This document shows positions 1 through 13,004 of a DNA stretch of 64,000 nucleotides, piece after piece. The notes under the pieces are model-generated. The model did not search any database. It had not been told where the DNA came from and saw only the letters and a program-made list of their open reading frames with translations. Numbering within the stretch: the stretch's first letter is position 1; every line of letters begins with the position of its first letter. Both the position numbers and the translations under genes were made by a program. The stretch comes from Anabas testudineus (lineage: Eukaryota > Chordata > Actinopteri > Anabantiformes > Anabantidae): positions 20,004,297 through 20,068,296 of the forward strand of contig NC_046622.1 of assembly GCF_900324465.2 (NCBI RefSeq), in the 5' to 3' direction.

Positions 1-540
1 TTATCTGGCAAAATATAATCTGGTCTTTCTGTTCATGACTGTTACCAGTATTTGCATCTGTTTTTACATATATAAAACATATCTTGACTGTAGACTTTAA
101 CAACTAAACGTCTATCTCTAATGGACAACATTCTGCAGTCATCCACCTTAGTTTTCATATGTGGTCATGGAGTAATGAGGGAACAGGGATCTGTTAGAAG
201 AAGAAAGAGACACAGTGAGGCTTTTTTGTATTACTGTATCAATGTCATCCCTGCTAAATCTAGTTGTGCTTGTTTGGCATCAGTACTGCTGTTGAATCAT
301 GCTGAGTCATGTTGCCATAACAGTCCTGTTTTGTATGAGCTTGTAAGTTTTTGTCCTTTTTAAAAAAAAAATTACCAGGTACTTCCCAACTAACATAAAA
401 ATGTAGTGATGTTACTAAATTAACATCAATCAAAACTAAGTTTGAGTATTAACAAATATAATGTGCCTAAAATAATAATAAAAAAAAAAGCGAATTGGAG
501 TCAGGCATTAACATACTTAGAAAAAAAAATTGTTTGAGAG
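1..540. other. Intergenic, nothing recognised
   Basis: AT-rich DNA without a supported gene. The short open frames here have no recognisable domain and no partner exons. A short A run lies near 361-371. Confidence 0.5.
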
Positions 541-544
541 TGTG

Positions 545-1160
545 GACTACAGCTGCTTTGCCTGACAAAAAACACTCAAACTTTTTGAGTTCGCTCAGCA
601 CAAGAAGAAGATGCTTATGTGACAGACAGGGGATTGATTGTAAAGATTTATGGCCATAGGTAGAAAGGATCTCTTGTGGTGTTCTGTGGAGCACGTCATT
701 CAGCCAAAGACTGATCAACATGAAGTGCTCTACAGAATGCCACACGAGATCCTTTTTACTTGTGGCATCATCCTAATCCTCAATCAAAGTACGTTGAAGG
801 AAACATCATGATTTGGGCCTGCTGCATCAGGGCCTGGCCAGCTTGCAGTGACTGAAGGGCAGTGTATCAAAAATTCTTCAGGATGATGTGAGAATCTCTG
901 TAGGTCAAATGAAACCAAATACACAACAGAATACCTTCAGAAAAACAAAACCTGCCCTTTGGTGTGGCCAAGTCATATCCCAGACCTGCTATGGAATGGC
1001 TTTAAGAGAGCCACAAACAGACAACACAATGGGACAGTGCTAAAGCAGTTTTGGGGGTAAAATTCCACCTAAACAATGTACAGGCCTAGTGCCCTTATCA
1101 CTTGAAAGAGATAAGGATGTGTAACTACGTCATTGTTTGCCAGCAAGTTTAAGATTATTA
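545..1160 (+). mobile_element. Tc1/mariner-like transposon relic
   Basis: The stretch from about 800 to 1110 reads like the 3' half of a Tc1-type transposase gene. It has the conserved 'ATCATGATTTGGGCCTGCTG' segment (IWA-type motif), then degraded text matching the family's QQDND-to-WPSQSPDLNP region ('gtggccaagtcatatcccag', 'tggaatggctttaagagagcc'). No open frame survives and no terminal inverted repeats were found, so both ends are approximate. It differs from the Tc1-like piece near 62.1 kb. The identification rests on remembered similarity to teleost Tc1 copies. Confidence 0.55.
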
Positions 1161-1441
1161 CTTATTTTGTTGTACTACACCCAGTGCCCAAAAAAGTTCA
1201 GGGTAAACAAGACAATATATGTCTTGTTTACAATCCTAATTCCATCTTCATAATGTAAAGATTATTTATTGTTGAATTCTTCATTTTAAAATTTATTTTT
1301 TAAAACATTTTAAAATTCTTTTCTCATAACACATGCAGTGTGAATTATGTAATTGAAGATGGCTTACATTCCCAAAATATATTAGTTGTTAGACACACAC
1401 TTCCTCTACAGATGTAAACATGCTTTAATTTATCCAAAATC

Positions 1442-1449
1442 TATAAATA
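1442..1449 (+). promoter_or_regulatory. TATA box of receptor gene 1
   Basis: TATAAATA lies 76 nt upstream of the ATG at 1518. A matching box sits 61-78 nt upstream of the ATG in all seven array genes, which supports a core promoter role. Confidence 0.6.
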
Positions 1450-1517
1450 CCAACATGTTATCTTGATCTATATTAAGGCACACATGACTGCATTCAGCTG
1501 TTTATTTCTCAGACAGT

Positions 1518-4500
1518 ATGACATCCACACAGAGGTGGCCAGAGTGGGGCTGGGCACTTTTACAACTGTTGTTAGTGACATCCTTCTCTCAGGCAGAGGA
1601 ACTTGTTTGCAGGCAGAGAAGTGATCCTGAGAAGCCTCAGCTGTCTAAAGATGGTGACATTATCTTGGGGGGAATCTTTGCTTTCCATAGTAGCTGGAAA
1701 GATAGACAGGATACCTATACACACAAACCAGAAACCCTGGAATGCATTGGGTAAATAATAATGTATAAAAAATCAGATTTAATTTAGTTTGGAGAAAATG
1801 TGTACAAACACAAAATAGGTATATGTGTTTACCAAGTTTAGTATAATGTCAAAAGGAATATTACCTGTTTTGTTTGTTAATATATTCAAATGCTTACATT
1901 TACAAGTGAATTTTTATTTAGTTTTTGTTGTATTTAAAAATGTATTTACAAATCTATTATTAATATAAATCTCTTTAAAACTGTGTACATCAAGTCTGAA
2001 TTTCAGAGATTTTCAGACTGCCCAGGCTATGGTTTATGCCATAGAGGAGATTAATAACAGCACAGACCTACTACCTGGCATCTCTCTGGGATATAAAATG
2101 TATGATACTTGTGACTCCAATGCTAGAGGTGTGAGAGTTGCACTGGCGTTGACTAATGGCAATGAAGTTGAATCTGCACCTTCAAAAGCTCCATGTACCA
2201 GACCTGCACAAGTGCAGGCAATACTGGGAGACACCTCTTCTTCTACTTGCATGGCTGTAGCTACTGTGATTGGACCCTTTTATATTCCTCAGGTGGGTAA
2301 GATCAGTAGACTTAAAATTCAATTTGTAAAAGTTTAATAAATTGTAAGGTTTTGTTCTGGTTAATAAGAGCAATGTGACTTTGTGAATGTTTTAAATTTT
2401 AAATTACTGTTATGGAGGATCATTTATATTTTAGATCAGTCCCTTCGCAACATGTGCTTGTCTCAGTGACAAAACCAAGTACCCATCCTTCCTCAGAACT
2501 ATACCCAGTGACTATTATCAGAGCAGAGCTCTGGCTCAGTTGGTCAAGCACTTTGGTTGGACTTGGGTTGGAGCTATTAGAACCAATGATGATTATGGCA
2601 ATAATGGTATGGCTATATTCACAGAAATTGCACAGCAGCTGGGAATCTGTCTGGAGTATTCTGTATCTTTCTTTAGAACAGATCCACCAAACAAAATACA
2701 GAAGATAATTGACATTATCAAGATTTCCACTTCAAAAGTGATTGTTGCTTTCCTTTCTTATTTGGACATGGATGTGCTAATGAGTAAGTTGTCTAGTCAC
2801 AATCTGGCTGGGTACCAGTGGGTAGGCAGTGAGGCCTGGATTTTTGATTCCCAAACTGCAGAAATGGATAAACACCACATTCTCGATGGTGCCATAGGCC
2901 TATTCATCCCTAAAGCACATGTCAGTGGGATGAGAGAGTTTATGTTAAATGTGAAGCCACTCAATTTGCCAGATAATAACATGTTAATAGAGTTCTGGGA
3001 GGCATTATTTAGCTGTAAGTTTAACCAGTCAAATCCATCAGCAGAGAATAAAAGAGAATGTACTGGACAAGAAGATCTGAGTGAATTGCAACCCAGCTTC
3101 ATTGATATGTCACTTATGCCGATATTCAACAATATCTATAAAGGAGTGTATGCCGTGGCTCATGCACTTCACAGTATTCTTGCCTATAATGAAACATATA
3201 ACCACAAGATGCAGCTAGATCCATTCACGGTGAGTGAATAATTAAATATACTTACTTTGGTTTTCCATGAATTTGAAGATAGCATACAAGAAATATAGTA
3301 ATAATGAATCAAAACCTGCACAATCTCTGTCATATCATTTTATTTTTTCACATCATATAATAGATTTTACAGCACTTAAAAAATGTTTACTTCAAAACAA
3401 AGGAAGGAGATGAAGTTTACTTTAATGAGAATGGAGACCCACCAGCAAAGTATGAAATTATAAACTGGCAGCCAACAGAAAATGGTGTTGTGGACTTTGT
3501 CACAGTTGGTCTTTATGATGCATCTTTACCTGCAGACAAACAGCTGAGTCTGAAAAATAATTCTATAATTTGGACACAGAAGTCAAAACAGGTAAGCTAT
3601 CGTTTGATCACTATAATAATTTATTACAGTATAATGATCTATCTCATAGTGATGTTGGTCATGTAGGTTCCTGTGTCAGTTTGCAGTGAGAAATGTCCCC
3701 CAGGAACTCGTAAAGTTCTCCAGAAAGGAAAGCCTGTCTGCTGCTATGACTGTATAAGATGTGCAGAGGGAGAAATAAGCAACACTACAGGTCTAGTAAT
3801 ATTTATTTAGGTTTTGCATTTCAGAGAACAAGAAAACAAACATATAATATGTTTTGGTTTATTTGAACGGGAAAGCACTTCTTTTCAACTTATCAGAAAA
3901 TAACATTGAAAGGCAGAATTTACAGTTTACAAATTTAACTTTGAAACACACACTGTCATGATATATCTGTAGACAGTGAAACAAAACTAAACCAAACAAT
4001 TTTAAGCAAACAAAAAAAAGACGTATGCTGTATGTAATAAACCTGTTTAACATCTCATATTTAAAATGAATGAATCAATAATTATTGTAGCATGACACTG
4101 AAATAAAATTCTTAGCAAGTCTAAGCTTGCTTTATTATAATTTGACAGATTCTATCACCTGTGTGCATTGTCAGCCTGAATTCTGGCCAACTGAGAGAAG
4201 AGATGCCTGTGTAAAGAAGGAGGCAGAGTTTCTATCATATGAAGAAATTATGGGAGCACTGCTCACTGCAGCATCTTTATTTGGAACATGCATGACTGCT
4301 GTTGTAGCATTCATCTTCTTCAGATACAGGAAAACTCCTATTGTCAGGGCCAACAACTCTGAGCTGAGCTTCCTGCTGCTCTTCTCCCTCACTCTGTGTT
4401 TCCTGTGTTCTCTGACCTTTATCGGCCGACCCTCTGAGTGGTCCTGCATGCTGAGACACACAGCATTCGGCATCACCTTTGTCCTCTGTATCTCTTGTGT

Positions 4501-5062
4501 TCTGGGGAAAACTATGGTGGTGTTAATGGCCTTCAGGGCTTCACTTCCAGGCAGTAATGTGATGAAATGGTTTGGACCAACACAGCAGAGACTCAGTGTT
4601 CTGGCTTTCACTCTCATCCAGGTTGTAATATGTATCCTCTGGTTAACAATTTCTCCTCCTTTTCCATTTAAGAACTTTAAAGAAATCAAAGACAAAATCA
4701 TCTTAGAATGTGCTCTGGGTTCAACTGTGGGATTTTGGGCTGTACTTGGGTACATAGGCCTTCTGGCCTCTTTCTGTTTCATTCTTGCTTTTTTGGCTCG
4801 GAAACTACCTGATAACTTCAATGAGGCCAAATTTATCACCTTCAGCATGTTGATCTTCTGTGCAGTGTGGATCACTTTTATTCCAGCTTATGCTAGCTCT
4901 CCTGGGAAGTTCAGTGTTGCTGTAGAGATATTTGCTATTCTGGCCTCTAGTTTTGGACTGTTAATTTGTATTTTTATTCCAAAATGTTATATTATCTTAC
5001 TGAGACCAGAGAATAATACAAAAAAGAACATGATGGGGAAAGTGGGGCAGAAGACCTTCTGA
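1518..5062 (+). CDS. V2R-like (OlfC) class C chemosensory receptor, gene 1
   Basis: Predicted plasma-membrane odorant receptor with a Venus-flytrap ligand domain, cysteine-rich linker and 7TM domain. The family commonly binds amino acids and signals through G proteins in olfactory neurons. Exons by GT-AG and frame: 1518-1750, 1995-2292, 2435-3229, 3364-3591, 3667-3790, 4149-5062. These join to 863 codons without a stop. Residues 1 to about 24 form a signal peptide ([11 protein letters not shown]). Exons 2 and 3 carry FAIEEIN-type, NDDYG (about 229) and SEAW motifs; the Glu at about 310 aligns with CaSR Glu297. Exon 5 holds the Cys cluster ([17 protein letters not shown]). Exon 6 holds seven helices and ends with the class [12 protein letters not shown] motif. 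The ATG was chosen by alignment with the paralogues. Exons 1-3 are the most divergent of the array, yet exon 6 nearly matches the others. A possible AATAAA lies at 5290. Confidence 0.9.
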
Positions 5063-7190
5063 AATATTACAAAATATATTTAAAATAGGAATTTTAATTA
5101 AAATTCAAATTTTTGCACAGTAATGAAACACACTTTCAGATGCCTCTATTATCTATAGTCTAAATTTGTGACATAATATCTGGAGATTGTATTTCAATTT
5201 TTTTTCCAGTGTAATATACAATATTCTGTATGTAATAATGACGTACGTAAGATTTACATCTAGTTTGTGCATTGCACATGCAATCACTAAATAAAAATCT
5301 TCTCTTTTGCAATCAATCTGTCTGTGTCTTTTCCTTTTTGTGACATTAACATAGACATATGTTGTGTTTTGGAAAAAAAATCCAAACATTTTAGAAAATT
5401 TAAATGAAAAGTAGTAGTGATGTTATATATATCTATAACTGAGGGCAATAACATTTCAGAAATGCTGCCTATAGAAACCATTGTTATACGTGCTCTGTTC
5501 TGCCCTACAGAACTGGAGACCAAAGGAAAAAGTGATGATAACTGCAGCAAAACTGATACTCCACTACTTCTTTTGTGCCTAAAACATATGCCATAACACT
5601 GTCACATTATTTGGTTTTCCACTGTGATATTTGATCTGTGGTACACCTCTTGTCACTGATTCACAAAGCAATCCTATAGGTTGTATCAAGGGATAAGGAC
5701 AAAAAGGGATAAGGACAAAAACCATTACTTTTTGTAATGACAAAAAGTTATATTTTACATTAAAAAGAATGTATTAAATCTAGAATGTTATCAAAGATTT
5801 TGTATATGTTATGTTGGCAGAAATGTTCAGGTGAGTACTTTGAATTCTTGCAGTGGCAGACAAACAAAGAAAAACTAAAGGCAAAAGTTAAGTTCAGAGT
5901 CAAATGTCTGTGGTAAAGTCAGACAAATAGAGGCAAATAGAGCCAGAGTACAATAAACAAGCTGAGAGAGCAGGAATTTTGAGCAAATTACTTAATAATA
6001 ATGTAAAAAATTCAAACTTGTTTCACACTATTTGCACTTACTGTATTTCATTTTATTGTGGAACAATTACTGGGTAATTCTTTAGTAATTAGCGAGCTAT
6101 AATTATCTAGTTTAGACAAAATACTCCATCTCCAGTGTTAAGTTCTGTCTCCAGCGCCAGGATGATGTTCGTATAAATCTCAGGTCTCATCTGTTTCTAT
6201 AGAGGACACCTCTTTCTTTCTGGAGGATCTAAGATCAGAGCATGTGATGTTGCATTACTAGACAATGGCCACATGTTAGGCCAACCACTGGTTATGTAGT
6301 CACACAACATCTGCCTACCTACCTGTTTTACTTCAACACTGTAATAGACATATGACATCCCGAACCTGACTGCCTCTTTCAGGGTTTCAGTGTGATCTCA
6401 TACTTCATTTTCATGGAATAACTAATAAACTGTACTGATCGCTCATGTCTATATTGAACACACCCATTAAACATACAATATCATGGTGGAAAAAGTGAAA
6501 CGCTACTTCCCTGATGTCACTAAACACCGAGTGCAAACCTACAGTCCAATCAATAATACAAGGATGGAGGTGTGTTTTTAAGCTACTTTAACCCAGTGGC
6601 AGTTTGTTCTTTACAAACTGCATCATCTGATTTCAGCCATATCACACAAAAAAAGATCTTAGAATACCAGTAATCTAGATTGACTTGAATGTAGCTGCAA
6701 AGGATTAAAGAGTAATCTCAAAGGGTTTCAATTTTCATCAGACCACAAATTGATTTTTAGAAAAAATGCACTCCAAAGTCACAATACAGAATGCTCACTG
6801 AGGTGAAAAATAACTATAATGTAACAGCTAGAGACTCAATATAGTCATTGGAGTGGGTTAACATCTCTGTTCACAAGTCTTTAAGTCTGAAGATTCTTTA
6901 AGTTGACCTGTTCTTCAGAACTGATGAACACTTCTAGATCTAGGGTTAAACATCCTCAAGAACCTAAAGCAAGTCTAAGCCACTCAACAGCAATTTGGAG
7001 TTGTATTTTCAACAGTCTAACCACCACATGGGCTTGTAAGCTTTTGAACTGTTGACAATTGAGCTCAACAGATGACTTGCTTGACCATTCCTCGACCTTC
7101 TGACACCATGTGTTGTTCCTGGCTTAAAGAACAGCAATTATGCAGGTCTGCCACTTGTGGTTCTTTGAGTTTCTAAATGTTGGATGGGAG
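5063..7190. other. Intergenic DNA between genes 1 and 2, first part
   Basis: No supported gene. It starts with the gene 1 3' UTR; a likely poly(A) signal AATAAA is at 5290-5295. A perfect 16-bp tandem duplication (GGGATAAGGACAAAAA) occupies 5690-5721. The rest is unremarkable AT-rich DNA. Confidence 0.6.
5690..5721. repeat. Two-copy 16-bp tandem repeat
   Basis: GGGATAAGGACAAAAA is present twice, head to tail, with no mismatch. It is a small local duplication with no assigned function. Confidence 0.8.
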
Positions 7191-7194
7191 GTAG

Positions 7195-7480
7195 AGCCGT
7201 CTATTATTTATTTTCAGATTTGAGAGGCAGAAATCTCTCTACCTTTAAGACAAAGTTTAAAAAATTATTTTTGATAAAACCAATAGTCAGAGCTGGCTCA
7301 GGTGACTGTGGTGCATCTCTTAGTGATGATGCTGTAAAATTACCTTTCTCTCTGTCTCCCTCTCTTTGTACCTTTCTGCAGGTATCTGCGTTATTAGCTT
7401 TGTTAACTGTGCAGTTACTGGCTCTACTAACCTGCCCAGTGTCATTGTCTGCTACTTGTTGTTCTCTTGTTGGTTGTTGC
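7195..7480 (+). mobile_element. Teleost interspersed repeat fragment (LINE/SINE type)
   Basis: The stretch has the 'agtcagagctggctcaggtg' segment followed by a C/T-rich tract. I recall this as part of a very common teleost repeat. A later segment of the same family ('ccggtcgaggcagatggccg') occurs at 25.8 kb. The open frame over it has no domain and is not called a gene. Clade uncertain. Confidence 0.5.
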
Positions 7481-7499
7481 TCTTTTCTGTCTTCGCTTT

Positions 7500-8870
7500 T
7501 TATTCATCCTAAACACAATGAGTGAAAAAGTTTATAGTACATAATTTGCTTGCTTACCTATAATAGTTATGTTTTATTTAATAATGTAGTGGAACATACA
7601 TTTTAAAAGTTTGTGTTGATAGCACCATAAGGGGAATAATTTATTACAATGTATATGATAAGGTTTTACCAACTTGCACACAATGGTACCTATTTGAGTT
7701 AATGGCTATTGTTGGAGGTTTTTCTTAGTATTTTAACTGTAGTTATGTTGTTTTACCAATTAAATGACTATTCTTTAAATTTTCCCGGTTAAATTAGGGG
7801 ACAAAAAAATTCCCCTAAACTCTTCCTGTTTACAGGATTTTTATGGGCAGATTGTCCATTTCTGTTGTTTTCCAAAGAAAAATTAGAAATACTGCATTTT
7901 CTTCCTTACCATAGAGCATCTGTGTTTGTGGTTTTTACATTACTGCAAGAAACTGCACAACTCACAGCTTGCCTAACAACTAGGAGGGCCTGGGATTAAA
8001 TCTACTGGCCCAGGTGCCTTTCTCAGTTGAGTTTGCATGTTCTTCAACTGCCAAAGTTGTAGTTGGCATAAATGTCTGTCCAGACTAATATTCTGTTGAG
8101 TTTATAAATTCTTTATTCAAACTTGTCAATCCCAGGATAGTATTTTGTTGGTTATCCTGCTGGGATCCAGACACCTTCTGTTTTGTTATGGTTTAACAGC
8201 CGTGATTTACACCTCTCTTAACTTCAAATTACTCTTTTAAACCATTGTTACCAGTATTGTTAAAGATACATTTAACATAAAGAATTTTAATCACTTGAAT
8301 AAAAAAAACAAACAAAAAAATATAAGACAGAAGTCCATTACCTCTGACAAATAATCTCTTCCTTTTGGTTTAAGTAAGAAGTAAGTATAATTTCTCTAAT
8401 AATATTCCAGTTGTCCAACATAATTTTTCTTTTGATTGCATGTTTGTTATATCTTTTTTTAATAATTATTTTTTTAAACTAGTCATTTAATCATTTAATC
8501 TATTTAAAATCGTGTTGGAAGGTTTTACAGTCTGTATTCAAAATGATTAAATGTTTGCAGTTATAAATAATTTTCATGATCTCTTTATATAATAAACACA
8601 ATACATTCCATTACATTTGTGAAAACTGTTTCACTTTTCATTTCTATGTAAATCTTAATTAAAAAGGGAAGTCTTAAGATCTAAGCCATCATCACTCATT
8701 AGTGTTTAACAGATACAATTAAACGCTCATTAGTGTTTAACAGATACAATTCAGAAACCATATACATTGTAACATTATCCAAACTGATTGCTTAAAGACT
8801 TCTCTCACTTCTTATTTTAAACTTCTCCAACCAGAAAGCTAAAGTAAAACAGGGCAGTCTCTTAGATGTA
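7500..8870. other. Gene 2 upstream region
   Basis: No gene seen. Around 8400-8450 it shares weak similarity ('gttgtccaaca' and following T-rich text) with the upstream regions of genes 6 and 7, so part of the ancestral 5' flank survives. A 31-bp period duplication lies at 8695-8751. Confidence 0.5.
8695..8751. repeat. Two-copy 31-bp period direct repeat
   Basis: A 26-bp block starting CTCATTAGTGTTTAACAGAT occurs at 8695-8720 and again at 8726-8751 with no mismatch, separated by 5 bp. It lies about 230 bp upstream of gene 2. No function assigned. Confidence 0.8.
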
Positions 8871-8921
8871 ATATATGCACTCTATAATATACAGTAGAGA
8901 CATTTTTTTCAACATATGCTG

Positions 8922-8929
8922 CATAAATA
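8922..8929 (+). promoter_or_regulatory. TATA-like box of receptor gene 2
   Basis: CATAAATA lies 61 nt upstream of the ATG. It is the weakest of the seven boxes, with C in the first position. Confidence 0.45.
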
Positions 8930-8982
8930 CCAACACAACACACTTCATGATTCCACCCACTCATTTATTTCTCTCAGATAGT

Positions 8983-11900
8983 ATGACATTCACACAGAAG
9001 TGGCCAGAGTGGGGCTTGGCTCTTTTACAGTTGTTGTTGGTGGCATCTTTCTCTCAGCCAGAGAAGCAGATGTGCCAACGAAGAGGTGACCCTGAAAATC
9101 CTCAACTTTCTAAAGATGGTGATATTTTATTGGGGGGAATCTTTGCTTTCCATGGTAGTTGGAAAAACAGAAACGATACCTACAAAAACAAACCACTGCC
9201 ACTGGAATGCACCAGGTAAATTATACAGAAATTTGTAATAATTTAAAACATCTAAGCATTACAGTAAAAATGTGTACACAAATTTGGTACAAAAGTAAGT
9301 ATTAAAATTAACATGTGAATAATTATATGGTATTTATTCATAGAATCAAATGCATAAAAAATACTTTTGTTGAGCTTCAAATGCTGCTACAAATATGTTA
9401 GTACAAATATTTAAAACTGTGTGCATCAAGTTTGAATTTAGGAGCATTCCAGTTTGCCCAGGCTATGCTTTTTGCCATTGAGGAGATTAATAACAGCACA
9501 GACCTTTTACCTGGAATCTCTTTGGGATATAATATATATGATACATGTGGCTCTACTGCAAGAAGTGTAGGGGTTGCACTTGCCTTGACTAATGGTAATG
9601 AAGCTGTGTCTGTACCCTCTGAGGCTCCATGTATCAGATCTACACAAGTGCAGGCAATTATTGGAGAAACCTCTTCCTCTCCTTGCATGGCTGTAGCGAC
9701 TGTCATTGGGCCCTTTCATATTCCACTGGTGGGTGAGATTAGTGAATTTTAAATTATATTTGTTATATTATTCTGCAAGCAATTACTCCAGCTAATAAGA
9801 GCAAATGTGTCTTTGTGAATGTTTTTATTTTATCTTTCTTTAAGTGTTTTATCCTGTATTTTTTAGATCAGCCCTTTTGCCACCTGTGCTTGTCTCAGTG
9901 ACAAAACCAAGTACCCATCCTTCCTCAGAACTATACCCAGTGACTATTATCAGAGCAGAGCTCTGGCTCAGTTGGTCAAACACTTTGGTTGGACCTGGGT
10001 CGGAGCTATTAGATCCAATGATGATTATGGCAATAATGGTATGGCTACATTTAGAGAAACTGCACAGCAACTGGGAATCTGTCTGGAGTATTCTGTATCA
10101 TTTTTTAGAACAGACCCACCAAACAAAATAAAAAGGATAATTGAAATGATCAAGCTTTCCACTTCTAAAGTTATTGTTGCTTTCCTCTCCTACTTTGACA
10201 TGGATGTACTAATTAATCACTTGTCTCAGTACAACTTGACTGGGTACCAGTGGGTAGGCAGTGAAGCCTGGATCTTTGATTCACATACTGTAGAGATGGA
10301 TAAGCATCACATTTTAGATGGTGCCATTGGCCTGTCTATACCAAAAGCACAGGTCAGCAGCATTAGAGAGTTCATATTAGATGTGAAGCCACTGAGTTTG
10401 TGGGGCCATGAATTATTCACAGAGATCTGGGAGACATTATTTAGCTGTAAGTTTAAACAGTCAAGTTCATCAACAAAGAATCAAAGAGAATGTACTGGAC
10501 AAGAAGATCTGAGTGGATTACACAACAGCTTCACTGATATGTCACTTATGCCCATATTTAATAATGTCTATAAAGGAGTGTATGCTGTTGCTCATGCACT
10601 TCATAATATTCTTAACTGTAATGAATCATGTAACTACAAGGTGAAGCTAGATCCATTCATGGTGAGTAAATACTTACATTTGATAAAATAATTATTGCAA
10701 GGTGTATAAAATGCTGTTGAACTAACAAGTTTACATGATGTTTTTTATAATTTAATAAATACATACTGTTTTAGATTTTGCAGCATGTTAGAAAAAATCA
10801 TTTCATAACAAAGGAAGGAGATGAAGTTTACTTTAATGAGAATGGAGACCCACCAGCAAAGTATGAAATTATAAACTGGCAACCAACAGAAAATGGTGTT
10901 GTGGACTTTGTCACAGTTGGTCTTTATGATGCATCTTTACCTGCAGACAAACAGCTGAACCTGAAAAATAAGTCTTTAGTTTGGGCACAGAACTCAAAAC
11001 AGGTAAGCTATTATTTGAACTATTATTGACATTATAATGTTTAGAAAAAAGAGGTTTGCAAAGACAACATCTGTTGCATTTCCATTTGAGTGCTGATATA
11101 TTTTTCTTACAGGTTCCTGTGTCAGTGTGCAGTGAGAAATGTCCCCCAGGAACTCGTAAAGTTCTCCAGAAAGGAAAGCCTGTCTGCTGCTATGACTGTA
11201 TAAGATGTGCAGAGGGAGAAATAAGCAACATTACAGGTTTAGTAATATTATACCACTGCTAAAGTTATCTTAAGAAGGTAAATAGATTAAACTAATATCT
11301 TTCTCAGGAAAGCTTTGTCTTTTCTTCTTAAAAAATGAGAAAACGCCAAGGTAAATTGTTAGTTTTTTGTGTTGTTTTAAGTCTATGTGGATCCAAGTAT
11401 AATTTTGGAATACATGTAATGAAATAGCTAAAAACTAATTTAAAAAGATGAAACAATAATAAGACATGTAATAAGTTTGAAATTTTATACTTAAAATCAA
11501 TAATGTTTATATCATGCAACTGTGATACAGTTAGAAATGTAGTATCTAGTAGTAATGTCTGTCTGTCTGTCTTATATACAGTTTATGCAAAAAGGAAGTA
11601 CTGAAACTAAAATATTCAGTAAGTTTAATTTCTACTTTATTATTACTTACAGATTCTATCACCTGTGTGCAATGTCAGCCTGAATTCTGGTCCAATGACA
11701 GAAGAGATGCCTGTGTAAAGAAGCAAGCAGAGTATCTTTCATATGAAGAAATTATGGGAGCACTGCTCACTGCAGCATCTTTATTTGGAACATGCATGAC
11801 TGCTGTTGTAGCATTCATCTTCTTCAGATACAGGAAAACTCCTATTGTCAGGGCCAACAACTCTAAGCTGAGCTTCCTGCTGCTCTTCTCCTTGATTCTG

Positions 11901-12566
11901 TGTTTCCTGTGTTCTCTGACCTTTATCGGCCGACCCTCTGAGTGGTCCTGCATGCTGAGACACACAGCATTCGGCATCACCTTTGTCCTCTGTATCTCTT
12001 GTGTTCTGGGGAAAACTATGGTGGTGTTAATGGCCTTCAGGGCTTCACTTCCAGGCAGTAATGTGATGAAATGGTTTGGACCAACACAGCAGAGACTCAG
12101 TGTTCTGGCTTTCACTCTCATCCAGGTTGTAATATGTATCCTCTGGTTAACAATTTCTCCTCCTTTTCCATTTAGGAATTTGAAGGAACTCAAAGACAAA
12201 ATCATCTTAGAATGTGCTCTGGGTTCAACTGTGGGATTTTGGGCTGTACTTGGGTACATAGGCCTTCTGGCCTCTTTCTGTTTCATTCTTGCTTTTCTGG
12301 CTCGGAAACTACCTGATAACTTCAATGAGGCCAAATTTATCACCTTCAGCATGTTGATCTTCTGTGCAGTGTGGATCACGTTTATTCCAGCTTATGTCAG
12401 CTCTCCTGGGAAGTTCAGTGTTGCTGTAGAGATATTTGCTATTCTGGCCTCCAGTTTTGGACTGTTAGTTTGTATTTTTATTCCAAAATGTTATATTATC
12501 TTACTGAAACCAGAGAAAAATACAAAAAAGAATATGATGGGGAGAGGGGCACAAAATACATTATGA
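8983..12566 (+). CDS. V2R-like (OlfC) receptor, gene 2
   Basis: Exons: 8983-9215, 9431-9728, 9867-10661, 10775-11002, 11113-11236, 11653-12566. These give 863 codons with all junction phases equal to gene 1 and no stop. Upstream in-frame ATGs exist back to 8875, but 8983 matches the paralogue start and the signal peptide ([12 protein letters not shown]). Gene-specific points: exon 2 ends IPL rather than IPQ or IPE; exon 3 has SEAW, then SSIREF and a [10 protein letters not shown] stretch not seen in other copies; exon 4 begins [10 protein letters not shown]. The 7TM exon differs from the others at only a few residues (SKLSF, LKELKDK). An AATAAA lies 33 nt after the stop (12599). A 3.9-kb spacer separates it from gene 1, and a transposon nest lies downstream. 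Confidence 0.9.
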
Positions 12567-13004
12567 AATGCTACAGAATATATATAAAATATGCTTACAA
12601 TAAACATAGTTCCTTCTTTTTCTTGCGTAATGCTTTAAACACACAACACATTAGATAGACACTTCTGTTCATATCTTTTAACAGTTGAATGTAATCTATT
12701 CCATTCAATCAATTTGTAACATAGGCTATGGCAATGATAGTATTTGTAATCTAATTATATGTAATACTATTTGTAATTATGTACTAATGAGTACAAATGT
12801 GTAATACCTATTTGCTGTGTGAGTTCACGGCACTTAAAATAGATCATAGTGTAGTTGGATAATATACTTTATATTTTTACAGACAAAAACATGTTTAGCT
12901 TGTGTTAATTTAATTTGGTCAGAGAATCCCAATAAAAATGTGAGATCTGAGCTGTTGCAGAAAAGACGCTGACCGATGACAAGTTACCGCAAGTTCTTAT
13001 CTAA

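Noticed and set aside
2412-2708. Plus-strand frame over the start of exon 3 (and equivalents in other genes) reading [14 protein letters not shown]
   Set aside because: Out of frame with the receptor. The family motif [16 protein letters not shown] is read in the neighbouring frame.
4171-4875. A 234-codon open frame on the minus strand antisense to the 7TM exon, repeated in nearly every copy
   Set aside because: It is preserved only because the sense exon is almost identical in all copies. It has no recognisable domain and is split in gene 6 where the sense exon is damaged.
7184-7525. 113-codon frame upstream of gene 2
   Set aside because: Overlaps a teleost interspersed repeat and shows no protein domain.
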